This document shows positions 45,046 to 57,644 of a stretch of 64,000 bases of DNA, one piece after another. The stretch comes from Ehretia macrophylla (taxonomy: Eukaryota > Streptophyta > Magnoliopsida > Boraginales > Ehretiaceae): assembly GCA_037974665.1 (NCBI GenBank), contig CM075773.1, positions 64,572,763-64,636,762 of the forward strand, read 5' to 3'. The notes under the pieces are model-generated. The model saw only the letters and a program-made list of their open reading frames with translations. It was not told the DNA's origin and made no database searches. Position numbers and translations under genes: made by a program. Every line of letters begins with the position of its first letter. Positions within the stretch are counted from its first letter, which is position 1.

Positions 45046-46810
45046 TGATGTGACTGTATTTGCAGCACTCAAACCATTATATTTGTACTACAATTGCATC
45101 TTAACTCTGGAATAAAATGCAACACTTTTTATACTTTCGATGCAATGTAGGTTGATACCAAAAAGTGGAAGTTCAGACCCAAAACGATCCAAAATGCAAG
45201 TCAAGAAGTGGAGAATAGGGAAAGCATGAGAACCAGTGGAAGAATGAAGTAGATAGAGACGGAATTTGGCCGAAACTAGCGCGTAATCAAACTCGAAACG
45301 CTGGAAATAGCCCAGAAACGCCTCGGTCAAAGCTCAGTCAAAGTCAAAATTCAAGCCCATAAAGTCAGCAAAAGGGCGCTCGAGCGCACCTTCCTAGGCG
45401 CTCAAGCACCCTTTAAAAATCCACCATCTTCTAGAAGAAAACACGTGGCAAAAATTCAGCGATGAAGCAGACGGGCGCTCGAGCGCGCCTCAGGGACCTT
45501 CCGGAAGCTGCCACGCATCGTATAGTCGACAGACCGAAAAAAGGGGGCACTCAAGGGTGCCTACTGGGTGCTCGAGCGCTCCCCTGATTTGGTGGTGCCT
45601 ATAAATACCCCCTCTTCCAACCGAAAATGTTAATTAGTTTTAGAATAGTGTCAATATTTTTGGTATAATTTCAAGTTAATTCTAGTTGTTTTTTAGTTTT
45701 AGTTGTAGTTAATTAGTATGATACAGGGGAAATCCCATCTAAGTGGTTCTTATTCGAGAAAATTTTGTCTGAATAGCTACTATTAGGGGGAAGTCCGACC
45801 CAAATAGTTATTATCCGGGAGAGGTTCTGCCCAAAAAGCTTTTAATAGAAAAGCACTTATTTGGGGGAAACTCATCTCTAGTAGTTCTTATTCGGGGAAA
45901 ATTAGCTCCGCCCGAATAGCTATTTTGCGTCGGACCTCTGCTCAAATTTCGGGGATCAGAAATACGTGTTCGTCAATATAGGGGAGCCTTTCTTGACTCT
46001 CTTTTATTTACATAACTTGTATTCATTTATGTCTGAGTAGATTGATATCTAGGGATGAATATTATAAATGATAGTATTTTAATATATGGTCTCGGATTTA
46101 GCTTATTCAATTCATATTGCAATGTATGACCTGTTTTAATTCAGTATTCAAACGTAATGCTTTTAAGTAGATATTATGAATGCTTTACTTTCGTATCATA
46201 ATATTATACTTGTAGTTAATGTTATGATTGCGTTACTTTAGTGCCATATAATTGTTTTAATCATGAGTCTATAGGTTGTACAATTGACTCCATGAAACTA
46301 TAGGTTGTACCATAGTTTCTATCTGTAAGGTTAATTCCTTAGTTTAGTTTGTCTTGTTGTACTTGGTTAAAATAAGTTTGTCTTGTTGTACTTGGTTAAA
46401 ATAAGCTAAGTAGATTAACTAGGTCTATAGCTTTTAGCTTAACAGGGTGTATGCTTGTAGCTTAAGCCCTTGCAGAATTAGATAACCTAGATTCTGAGCC
46501 TATATTAATTGTCTCATTTACATATTCCAACCCCTAGATCATTACCCCTCGTATCCATACTTAGTTAATTTAACTTAGATAATTTAGTTAGTTTAATTTA
46601 CATTTATGCATGTTACTCAAACTCTAATAGCGAACCTGTCACTTAAGCATTTTAAACACTTTCACACTACTTCACTAACTTAACTAACGAGCTTCCCTGT
46701 GGTACGATTCCGCACTCAGAGCACATTACACTACGAAGATCCGTGCATTTGCGGGTATTTTAACTTGGTCTATTTTGTACACTTTTCACACGCCCACCTC
46801 GTATGCATCA
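45046..46810 (+). repeat. 5' LTR of Athila-like copy 2
   Basis: TGATGTGACTG...GTATGCATCA, with GCGCTCGAGCGC-type sites near 45368, 45475 and 45570 and CCTATAAATA at 45598-45607. A short direct duplication around GTCTTGTTGTACTTGG (46350-46400) is specific to this LTR. Confidence 0.92.
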
Positions 46811-46816
46811 AGTTTT

Positions 46817-46833
46817 TGGAGCCGTTGTCGGGG
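46817..46833 (+). other. Primer binding site, tRNA-Asp type
   Basis: TGGAGCCGTTGTCGGGG, two mismatches from a perfect complement to plant tRNA-Asp. Confidence 0.78.
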
Positions 46834-46949
46834 AAGCACGGTCTAGTTAGTTTTTGATAAAAGTATTTGTGAGCTTGTTTATGTGTTTGTTTTATCCGCT
46901 TTCTTTAAAAACAACAAAAAAATGTTGGAAAAATTGAATTGATGGAAAT

Positions 46950-48350
46950 ATGACTCATTTTAATGATTCATCCAAGCAATGGGCTTTTAATGAAACAACC
47001 CAACCCCCTATCCCAAATACTTGTGAAATTTGTTCTCAAATTGGGCATACCTTTGTAAATTGCCCCCAAAATTCCCAGTTTTTACATAATCATGATTCTA
47101 CTACTCATTGTTATTTTTCAAATAAAAATTTGTACTCAAATGCATATAACCCGGAGTGGCAGAATCATCAAAATTTCTTTTGGGATCAAAATAATGCATC
47201 TTTTCTACCTTAAAATAATGAAAATTTTGCATCTCAAAACCCTAATTCCTCCGAGTTTTGCGAAAGCTTTCAAAGTAATTATTTCAAACAAAACTTTTGC
47301 TATCCTAACTCGGTCGAATTTTCTTCTCCTGAACCAAACTTCGACGATAAATTCGACCAACTTGTCCAACTCGTCGAATCTAACCACCAATCCATAGATC
47401 GACTACAAAATCAAATGGGTCAATTAGCCGAGAGCATAAATGGGTGGGAAAAAGACGAGCATCATATTCAACCTATTCTGAGTTCACCAAACCAATATAG
47501 TTTTGTTCATCACGAAGTTATCCAAAACCGAGTTGTTGAGGAAATAGAAGTGTTTAGTGGAAATAATGTGGGTAGAGAATGTAACACTAGGAATGAGGTA
47601 GATAACATGTTTGAGGCACACACTCTAGGTTGGCAAAACCAGTCATCACCTTGGAGTCAATAAATCTTTTCTTAAAACTTTGAAATTCAAGTCCCTGCAC
47701 ATTCTCAATATGAATCTTCTGGTGAACTTATCTTTAATATTTTCAAACAAAATGATCACTAGGATGATTGGATTGACTCTGCTCCCGAATCCGGTGACAA
47801 GTATGACCAACTTTTTCATCTTGCCCAATCCAATTCTTACATGCTTCAATCTTTAGATCAACACATTCAGTATGTTATGAGCACCTTTGATGAAATAAAA
47901 TGTGAACAGACCAATGATATGAGCAATATTATTTGGGAGACATCTGATAGGGAAAATAAATTTGAGAAAAATGATGAAATGCCTCGCATAAAAGGAAAAG
48001 ATGACCTTATTAATATCATGACTCAACCCGACTTTGATTCCTCTTCAAGGAATATGAGTGCGCGCACTTCCTTAAAGTCTACATTCTTTTAGGACGAGTC
48101 TATTGAGTCTTTTTTAAATCCTCCCTCCTTCTTATCTCGTAAAGAAGATGTTGCATTTTTTCCTGTTATGCAACTCACAACATTGCCCATGGAGGCACAA
48201 TTCGAATGTAACCTATTTTTGAACAATATGTTAGATACTTCTAATCTATGGGTTGACCAATTAAGAGTGGGGCACACAGTATTACAAGAAACTATGACCC
48301 CTGTTTACAATTTATCCATGAACATTCCCACACACATCACATTGGGATAG
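46950..48350 (+). pseudogene. Athila gag C-terminal-like reading frame, copy 2
   Basis: The best preserved start of the family: MTHFNDSSKQWAFNE, then a complete CCHC knuckle CEICSQIGHTFVNC (CX2CX4HX4C), then YSNAYNPEWQNHQNF and QMGQLAESI, corresponding in order to the knuckle, YNPGWRNHPNF and QIGQLA motifs of Athila gag. A stop at 47211 and frame changes at about 47660 and 48090 break it. The unassigned tail runs to IPTHITLG at 48350. The capsid domain that should precede the knuckle is absent, although the start lies only 117 bp after the PBS. Confidence 0.75.
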
Positions 48351-50240
48351 GAATTGTCACATTTTCAAGGTGACTTGGAAAAGGCATGTTCCGTAGGAAC
48401 AATGAACCATCATCTGTTGCATGATCCTTTTCCATTCAAAATCCGTGCTGAAACAATTATCAGGCAATATGTGCCGAAGAGCTTTAAACATATATTGCTC
48501 TAACATTAGCGCCTGGCTGAGGGCGTAAAACTCAGCGCTACTAGGAGACAACCTAGATTTTTAAATGCTTATGTGTGTTTATTTTCTTTTGTTTGTGTGA
48601 TTTTATGATATTCCTAGTGTTCTTTTCAATATTTTAATGTTTGTTTAATTAACTCTTGAACCTCATAAAAGAGTATAAATGGTCTGGGTAGTTAAAATTA
48701 TCTGCTTAATATATTAGTTATTTTCCGTGACCATATTTCTTTTTAGGTTTCTCCCTTATATATTTGTTTTGTCTATTTTTATTTAGTATAACTAATTATT
48801 TTTTTTGCTGTGTTGATGATAATCTGTAAAATGCTTTATTTACTAATCTTTAATTATAGAATGATACATGTTTTGGCAAAAGTTAGTAGAAAAGCTTTAA
48901 CATCAACATAGAAATCCTTCACATCAAGTGATATCTTTTATTACTACATTTCCCTATATACCTGATCAACCTGCACTATAGAGTAAGCAAACCATAGGTT
49001 TGGGGAGGTAGCATTTGTCATTATGTTATTACTTGCATATTACACTCTCACTATCTTACATTGCTATTTGCTTGAGGACAAACAAAGTTTCGGTGTGGGG
49101 GTACGTATATTTCATGATAATATTTTTTAAAATATGCAAGAAATACACCATTTTTGTTCATAAGAAGAGTAGTTTGCTACCTTGTTTAAAAGAAGATGAT
49201 TTAGATGATTTGAGAACCTGTTTTGTTAGCTATGTATTGTGAAAAAATTTGAGGAAACTTTGTAAGAGAAACTTTAGGGTACTGTATTCATGAGTAAACC
49301 TAGTTGTTCTTTCTTTCTTCAATTGAAAGTTATGTGATTATGAAAAGACTGAGATAAGATTATCGTTTGTTATGAGAACTCCTTGTGGTTGAAACCTGAA
49401 CCCTTATGCCATATCTGTACAGTATGTTATATTACTCTGTCTGTGTGTACACTCTGAAAAAAGAAGAAAAAGAAAAAGAAAAGAAAAAAAGAGAAAAAGA
49501 AAAACAAAGAAAACAATGAAAAAAATAGAAAAATGAAAAAGAGTTGTACATACTTGTGTTGTTGAATAAATTTTTGGTATACATATGATGTAAATCTCTA
49601 AACACCACTATCCTAGACATTGTCATTTGGGATATGTGATATAGTGTAAGGTTTCAAGCCTGAATATCTTGGGTGATTAAGGCACGTAGGGGTCCCTTTA
49701 AAACCTGGCAACCTTAGTCATAATGGCGGGGGATTATTGGTCTTAAAGCCCGTTTCATGGGATATCCAGAAAGCAAAAGAAACTGAACACTATATAGAGA
49801 TATTGTAAGTTGTACTTTTATATTTCTAGCAAATGTTAAAGGGTTTAGGCATGATCAAGAGTTTGATTGCAAATAAAGGTAAGAATATCAAAGTCCAATA
49901 TATTTGCAAAATCTTGAAAGTTGGGAATTGTTTGAACTTAATTTGCTTAGTTTACTTCTAAATATGTACTCCGAAGCAATCAATAGTCGATTTACAAAAA
50001 GAGTATCTATTTGTGAAAACTATGTAAAGGTTCACTTATCATGATTATCATTAACTGCTGAATAGGTTTAAGATAGTGAATTGCATTTCTCATGCTACAT
50101 GTTGGAAAATTTTGAGAAAAAAGAAGGGATAGATAACATTCATCTGTTTTTGACTTGCAAATTTTTTTTGAAATTTCACTTTGAATCTGTTTTAAAGGCA
50201 GTCTAGCTTGAGGACAAGCAATGTTTAGGTTTGGAGATAT
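48351..50240 (+). other. Noncoding 3' internal region of copy 2
   Basis: No gene. It holds the conserved GCGCCTGGCTGAGGGCGTAA block (near 48510), an AAAGA-rich tract (49456-49520) and the pre-LTR purine tract. Confidence 0.7.
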
Positions 50241-51995
50241 TGATGTGACTGTATTTGCAGCACTCAAACCATTGTATTTGTACTACATTTACATCTTAAC
50301 TCTGGAATAAAATGCAACACTTTTTATACTTTTGATGCAATGTAGGTTGATACCAGAAAGTGGAAGTTCAGACCCAAAACGATCCAAAATACAAGTCAAA
50401 AAGTAGAGAATGGGGAAAACACGAGAACCAGTAGAAGAATGAATCAGATAAAGACGGAATTTGGCCGAAACTAGCGCGTAATCAGACTCGAAATGCTGGA
50501 AATAGCCAGAAAATGCCTCAGTCAAAGCTCAGTCAAAGTCAAAATTCAAGCCCAAAAAGTCAACAAAAGGGCGCTTGAGTGCACCCTCCCAGGTGCTCAA
50601 GCGCCCTATAAAAATCCATCATCTTCTAGAAGAAAACACATGGCAAAAATTCAGCAATGAAGCATATGGGTGCTCGAGTGCGCCTCACTGGCGCTCGAGC
50701 GATCCTCAGGGACCTTCCGGAAGCTACCACTTGTCGCACAGCCAACGGACCGAAAAAAAGGGGTTCTCAAGCGTGCCTAAGAGACGCTCGAGCGCGCCCT
50801 TGATTTGGTGCCTATAAATACCCCCTTCCCCAACCGAAAATGTTAATTAATTTTGGAATAGTGCCATTATTTTTGGTATAATTTTGAATTAATTCTAGTT
50901 ATTTTTTAGTTCTAGTTGTAGTTAATTAGTAGGATACGGGGAAAATCCCACCTAAGTAGTTCTTATTTGGAGAAATTTTGCCCGAATAGCTACTATTAGA
51001 GGGAAGTCCGACCCAAGTAGTTATTATCCGGGGGAGGTTCTGCCCGAATAGCTTTTAATAAGAAATCTCTTATTTGGGAAAAACTAATCCCTAGCAGTTC
51101 TTATTCGGGGAAAATTAGCTCCGCCCGAATAGCAACTTTGTGTCGGACCTCTGCTCAAATTTCGGGGATCAGAAATATGCGTTCGTCAATGTAGGGGAAC
51201 CTTTCTTGACTCTCTTTTATTTACATAACTCGTATTCATTTATGTATGAGTAGATTGATATTTGGGTGGTAAATATTGTAAATGATAGTATTTTAATATA
51301 TGGTCTCGGATTTAGCTTATTCAATTTATATTGCAATGTATGGCCTGTTTTAATTCAGTATTTATACGTAATGCTTTTAAGTAGATGTTATGAATGCTTT
51401 ACTTTCGTATCATAATATTATACTTGTAGTTAATGTTATGATTGTGTTACTTTAGTGCCATATAATTGTTTTAATCATGAGTCTATAGGTTGTACCATAG
51501 ACTCCATGAAACTATAAGTTGTACCATAGAAACTATCTGTAATATTAATTCCTTAGTTTAGTTTGCCTTGTTGTACTTGGTTAAAATAAGCTAGGTAGAT
51601 TAACTAGGTCTATAACTTTTAGCTTAACTAGGTGTATGCTTGTAGTTTAAGCCCTTGCAGAATTAGATAACCTAGATACTGAGCCTATATTAATTGCCTC
51701 ATTTACATATTCCAACCCCTAGATCACTACCCCTCGTATCCATACTTAGTTAGTTTAACTTAGATAATTTAGTTAGTTTAATTTACATTTTCGCACGTTA
51801 CTCAAACTCCAATTGCGAACCTGTCGCCTAAGCATTTTAAACACTTTCACACTACCTCACTAACTTAACTAACGAGCTTCCCTGTGGTACAATTCCGCAC
51901 TCAGAGCATACTACACTACGAAGATCTGTGCACTTGTGGGTATTTTAACTTGGTCCATTTTGTACACTTTTCACACGCCCACCTCGTATACATCA
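50241..51995 (+). repeat. 3' LTR of Athila-like copy 2
   Basis: TGATGTGACTG...GTATACATCA, closely matching 45046-46810. Palindromes lie near 50571, 50670, 50692 and 50784, with CCTATAAATA at 50811-50820. Confidence 0.92.
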
Positions 51996-53159
51996 GATGG
52001 TTACTTAAAGGATTTAGATGTCTCAAGAAGAAGATGCAATCAAGAAAAAAATACTACTTGAAAAGTCTTTCTTGATTGTGAGTGTTACGCAGAGAGGGTA
52101 TTTTAGTCATTCTACTCATAGACAGAGGTCATACTTAGTGTGAGGAGCTTCTGCATACAACAGTAAACTTCTTGGAGTGCAACCATGACTTTTTAGTAGA
52201 GTAAGTCAGGATGAAAAACCTACATATGCTATAGGGATTAACAGGGGCATTTTGGTCTTTTTAAGTTACCAAATTGTTTATGTCTCTTGGTCCCTCTTCT
52301 AGCATATTTTCTTTTAGATGTATGTTAAAGTTACCTAGTTCCTTATTGTATTTAGAGTCGCTAAATTAAAGTGTCCAATTACAACTTAGTATCCTATTTA
52401 GAAGAATTTCCTATTTGGATTAGTTGTGGATAATTTAGAAACTAGCAATTAATTAATTTTAGCAAAATAATACATAGACTAAGCCACTTGGTCCAAGTCA
52501 CACGCCTAGCCTACCTAGTCTAATGTGGACCACGCGTGAATATAAGAGAGAAAGAAAATATTGGATAATTGTAGTTATTATGCTATTGGACTAGTTAAGT
52601 CCTAAGGTACATATGATTAGCTTTTGTGCTTGGAATTCATATCCTAATTCATCAAGGATTAACTACTAAGCCTATTTTATATCTATAAATAGAGCTCATC
52701 TTCCACGTTCATAATTCGCACCTCTCTCACGAGAAAAAAGAAGATAGAAAAAGCTATCTCTCTCTCTCTAGCTAGTTCACACGTTTTTTAGGCTAGGAAA
52801 ATACAAGTAGAAGAATCTCACAATTCTTCGTCATCTAAGAGAAATAAGAACATCATAGAAGAGAATATCAAAAACTTTCAAGAGCTCCTAGGCGCGTAGA
52901 TCTTCAAGACGCAAGAAGGTGATCAAGTTTCGTATTTTTCATTAAGTTTCGTAAGCTAATGAGTCAAGGTAACAAAACTATCTCTTGCTGGAATTTATTC
53001 TTTATGAATTGTTTATACACATGTTCTTAGTGTTCTTGCAATTATTCATCTTAGAACTTGTGGTTTGATCCTAGATTAGTATGTTATCAAGTTTCCGTTG
53101 CATTTATATGCTTTAAATTTTTTAAACATCATAGTATAACTAGGTAGCATACACCTTCA
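51996..53159 (+). repeat. 5' LTR of copia element 2, piece 3
   Basis: Resumes after the Athila-like insertion and ends ACACCTTCA. It includes CTATAAATAG at about 52683, a CT-rich leader with (TC)n near 52757, and the LTR end one base before the PBS. Confidence 0.8.
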
Positions 53160-53160
53160 G

Positions 53161-53173
53161 TGGTATCAGTGTC
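53161..53173 (+). other. Primer binding site of copia element 2
   Basis: TGGTATCAGTGTC, the initiator tRNA-Met type site with changes in the last positions, one base after the LTR end. Confidence 0.8.
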
Positions 53174-54898
53174 ATACCACATTGTAGTATGAATATTGTA
53201 ATCTATACATGTGTAGATTATGAAGTTTAAGAACTTTTGGTATAAGTTTTTAAGATTTTAATGTTTGCTGGGATTTTTGTTTAACATATAGAATTGTGCA
53301 TGTTCATGTTAAGAAACAAAAAGAATTCTAGAGCAAACAAAGTTTTATTATATTGATAGACAATTACATGTTTCTGCATGTTTAATTAAATAAAATTAAA
53401 GTTAGATGAGTAGTTTTCATTTTAAATTACAGGACAACTTAGTTTTTAATTAGATATATTGAATTTATAGAAAAAGTAAAATCTAGATTGATTTGGAAAA
53501 CTAGAAGAGTTTTACTTTGAGTGTGAAAAAGGATAACAAAAAAAATAAAACAAAAAAAAGCAAGAGGTGGGACGCCCCACCCCTTACACGCATCCCTAGG
53601 GACGCGTGAGAGGGAGTGGCGGCCCAACCATGGTCTTTTGTTAGACCATGGTGTTTTATTTCAATTGTATTTTTTTTCTTGCATAATTAGAAGTTTAATT
53701 GTGGTTAAATTCATAGTTTGACTAAACTTCTATGTCTATCTTGAAATTATAGCTAAGATAATTAGATTTAATTATTTAATTATTTATTTCTATGCTTTAA
53801 TATTTATATTTAATTATGTTAGTTAAATATATAGAATATTATGGATGCATGGAAATCTAGCACCATTAGGATTTAGAATGACAAATCCTAATATACTTAG
53901 ATAATACATAATTAAGAATTAATCTAGCATAAGATTAATTTATATTAATCTAAAGATTAATTAATTATACAAATAATTTAAAATTGGTTAAAGATAAGAT
54001 TTATCTTTTAGGCCCAATTATTAAATTAAATATCTAAGTAGGCCTTACCTATGGTTTTAGAAACTAAAGCCCATATAGGTAATATATTTTAAAGTATACT
54101 TAAAAAGTTTTAAATAAAAGCCTATAATATTCTAGGGAATAAGGATCCCAAAATCATATTCTAGAGGATATATTATTAGCCTTAGATTATTTAGATAAAA
54201 AACCTAGATTTTAAGTATTAAGGAAAAATATATGAAAACTCTTTTATTAAATAAAATTCGAGTGGTAGAGGAGAGTGAAAAATCTCAAGGCTTTCCAGTT
54301 TTGGTTTGTACTAATAAATTAATATTGTCTCGCCTTACAATGCGGTATGTTTCCTACGGAGGGTAGTATTTAATTTAGATATTAGTAGACAAACTAAACG
54401 TAGATAATCAGAAGACAAGATGATTTGTGGGCTCAACCATCCTAAAGATGAAATTCTTCACCAAAGATCATTTTATAGGATGTAGACATAAATCACTACC
54501 CTACGACGGGCTCAAGTCTAGGACATTCTAGGGAGTATCAACTAAAGAATGGTAATTAACTCGACTTTAGAGAAAATAGTATTTCATCCAAAGTAAATCT
54601 ATTCTAGAGTAGCCAAATAATACAGTGATTAGATTATTATTTGGATAATGTCTATCCAGAAAAAATAACAGTCCAAACGAAGTGTGGACTTGACTCAAAT
54701 TTACTGTAAGTTCGGCTATCCTAAAGCTGGAGGACTTCTAGGTAAATTGAGACACTGTTGCATGTAGTAGTTTAAGGGTCAACTACTTAAGCAAAAGATT
54801 AATGTGTATATATGTGTTTGTTCCATGTTTACATTATACATGATATACTTGTGTTACGCATGAATGTTTTAATAATCACAATGTATATGTATTCAGAA
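53174..54898 (+). other. Untranslated leader of copia element 2
   Basis: About 1.7 kb of AT-rich DNA with no supported reading frame between the PBS and gag. Long leaders are usual in this copia group. Confidence 0.6.
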
Positions 54899-55690
54899 AT
54901 GTCAGGATCTTTTAGCCCACTGGTCGCTATTCTCAAAGAGAATAAGCTAACTTGGCTTAATTTTGTGGGTTAGAAAAGGAACTTAGACATAGTGCTCGAA
55001 TTAGAAGAGCACAAGTTTGTCCTAACCAGACCTCACCTGCAATTGCGAGCAAATGCCACCGATGAGCAACGTGTCAAGGAACAACGTTGGGTAAAGGCTA
55101 ACAATGTAGTAAGATGTTATATGTTAGCCTCCATGACCAACGTACTCTAGATGTAGCATGAGAGAATGCAGACCGCAACCTAAATCATGACCTCATTGAC
55201 CGAGATGTTTGCTGACAAGAGTTGGCCAGCAAGGTCAGTCGTAATGAAGGAGATCATGATTGCAAGAATGACATAAGGTACACCCATCAGAGATCATGTT
55301 CTCAAGATCATGGATAACCTCAGTACTACCACTACCCTTAGGGCCAAAATTGACAATGCAAGTCAGTAGACATGATTATAGAAACTCTGCCAAAGTCCTT
55401 CAGTCAGTTCAAGCTCAATTATAACATGAACAAGTTGAACACGGCGCTCCTAGAGCTTATGAAGGAACTTCAGGCAGCAGAAGCAATCATGAAGCCCAAG
55501 GGACAAACCTATATTGCACAAGTTTCCACTAACCTGCAAGGTAAGAAGTGGAAGGGCTAGCAAAAGAAGGGCAAGGGGCGAAAATATGGAGAAGCTGGTA
55601 AAAAGAAGAGTGCAGGTGATAAGTCCAAAGGAAAGTACTTCAAGTGCAAACAAAAAAGGCACTGGAAGAAGAACTGTCCAATGTAGCTTG
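54899..55690 (+). pseudogene. Copia element 2 gag, broken
   Basis: ATG at 54899 reads MSGSFSPLVAILKENKLTWL. Stops occur from codon 25 on, with frame changes near 55370. CFKC-type knuckle remnant FKCKQKRHWKKNCP (first Cys lost) lies near 55638, after a Lys/Gly-rich linker. Confidence 0.78.
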
Positions 55691-57220
55691 CTAATAGCAA
55701 GACAGGTACCTCCTCAACTTCTTACATTGAAACAGTTTTAGTGGTTAATTCTACTGATTCTTGGATCGTAGACTCTACAGCTACTAATCATATCTGTAAT
55801 TCTTTGCAGGTGTTTCAGACAATACGAATGCTTGAGAAATGATACTTTGCTTTGAGAGTTGGTACCAGAGCAAAAGTATGGGTTGCTGCAGTGGGAGGTG
55901 TTTATCTTAGTTTTAGTACCATTAGGGTATTAGTTTTTGAACAATTGTTATTATGTTCCGGATTTTTTGAAGAATTTAATTTCAGTTTCACAACTTTTAA
56001 ATAACAATTATACAGTTTATTTTTATTCTGGTGTGAACATCAGTAGAGATAGTAGTATAATTTGTTCTGGTAGTTTACATAATAACTTATTCTATTTATA
56101 TCCCGAAACATCTTCACTGCACAATGTAGAGCATAATAATAATAATAATAATAATAATAAGAGAAAGGTTTCATCAACTAATGATGCATATCTATGCACT
56201 TACGTTTGGGACACATCAGCTCAAACAGGATTCAGAGGTTGGTTAAGGATGGGCATTTGAGCTCATTAGATCTTGATCAGTTACCTTAGTATGAATCGTG
56301 TCTTAAAAGAAAGATGACCAAGAGGTCATTTTCTTCTAAGGGACACAGAGCCAGTGAAACATTAAAATTGGTTCACACTGATGTGTGTGGTCTATGAGCA
56401 CACTTGTTCATGGAGGTTTTGAGTACTTCATTACCTTTACAGATGATTACTCAAGATCTAGATATATATACTTAATGCGACACAAATTAGAATCCTTTGA
56501 CAAGTTCAAAGAATTTAAGTCTGAAGTAGAGCGGCAATTAGGAAAATATACTAAAGCCATATGGTCTGATCGTGGTGGCGAATACCTTTCAGGTGAGTTC
56601 CGGTAGTACCTCATAGAATATGGGATAGTGACTCAGCTAATCGCACCTGGGACGCCCTAGCAGAATGGTGTAGTTGAGAGAAAAAATTGGACACTCTTAG
56701 ATATGGTAAGATCCATGATGAGTTATGCCACGTTACCCATATCATTCTGGGGATACGCACTAAAAACAACAACATATATTCTGAACTTAGTACCTTCCAA
56801 ATCAGTACCTAGAATACCACTGGAGATGTGGACAGGCTGCAAACCTTGTTTGGGACACCTCCATGTTTGGAGTTTTTCAGCTTATGTGCTCAGCAGCAAC
56901 GCTACAAAATTGGAACCAATATCAGAAAGGTGTTATTTCATAGGCTATCCTAAAGGAATCAGAGGTAGGATCTTTTATCAACCTAAGGAGCAGAAAGTGT
57001 TAATTAAAACCCATACTAGATACTTAGAAAATGATATATCAATCCACACAACACCAGATTCTGAGATTGCTCTAGAGGAGATTTCCCTAGAATCTTCAAA
57101 CGCACCTATACCAAATAAGAAAATGAATGGGCAGCAGGCCATAACTAGTACCCAAGAGCCTCGTCATAGTGGGAAAAATGTCAGACGACTTGGTAGATAC
57201 TATGGAGAGTCTTTTTAGAC
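55691..57220 (+). pseudogene. Copia element 2 protease and integrase, broken
   Basis: Protease DSWIVDSTATNHICNSL (near 55760); pre-integrase NRLVKDGHLSSL in a shifted frame (near 56240); integrase HTDVCGL, WSDRGGEYLSGEF (near 56565), and NGVVERKNWTLLD after a TAG in place of CAG (near 56660); then PISFWGYALKTTTYILNLVP and the integrase C-terminal region up to 57218. Confidence 0.83.
56132..56161. repeat. (AAT)n microsatellite inside copia 2
   Basis: About 10 AAT units encode an Asn run in the surrounding frame between protease and integrase. Confidence 0.9.
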
Positions 57221-57644
57221 AGACTTCGTAGATCAGATTGTTAACCCCACTAATTATGACGAAGTAGTAACGAATGTAGATGTAGACCAATGACATAAAG
57301 CGATGAAATCAGAATTAAAGTCAATGTACTCTAATAAAGTCTGGAAACTTATAGTTGCACCTGAAAGAGTAAAACCCATAGGGTACAAATGGGTCTACAA
57401 TAGAAAGAGAAATGTGGAAGGGAAAGTGGAAACTTTCAAAGCAAGGTTGGTTGCAAAAATATATACTCAGAAAGAAGGGATCGATTATGAGGAAACATTT
57501 TCACCAGTAGTCATGCTCAACTCCATAAGAATTCTCTTAGACATAGCGTGTCATTATGATTACGAAATTTGGCAAATGGACATCAAGACAACATTCCATA
57601 ACGGGAATCTCGATGAAATTATCTATATGATACAGCCAGACGGG
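57221..57644 (+). pseudogene. Copia element 2 reverse transcriptase, N-terminal part
   Basis: 57303 onward is open: YKWVYNRKRN, FKARLVAKIYTQKEGIDYEE, TFSPVVML, and WQMDIKTTFHNGNLDE (catalytic D of the QMDVKTAFLNG motif). It ends at YMIQPDG, where the Athila-like element interrupts it; the protein resumes at 63751. Confidence 0.88.

Larger units (their letters stand above)
45046..51995 (+). mobile_element. Athila-like non-autonomous element, copy 2, complete
   Basis: 6950 bp: 5' LTR 45046-46810 (1765 bp), PBS 46817-46833, gag-derived frame 46950-48350, noncoding region, purine tract ending 50240, and 3' LTR 50241-51995 (1755 bp). Flanks GGTGG (45041-45045) and GATGG (51996-52000) are a 5-bp duplication with one change. 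No pol. The element interrupts the copia 5' LTR. Confidence 0.92.

Noticed and set aside
52757..52770. CT-rich tract as a gene promoter
   Set aside because: It lies in the transcribed part of the copia 5' LTR, downstream of its TATA-like box, and no host gene follows.
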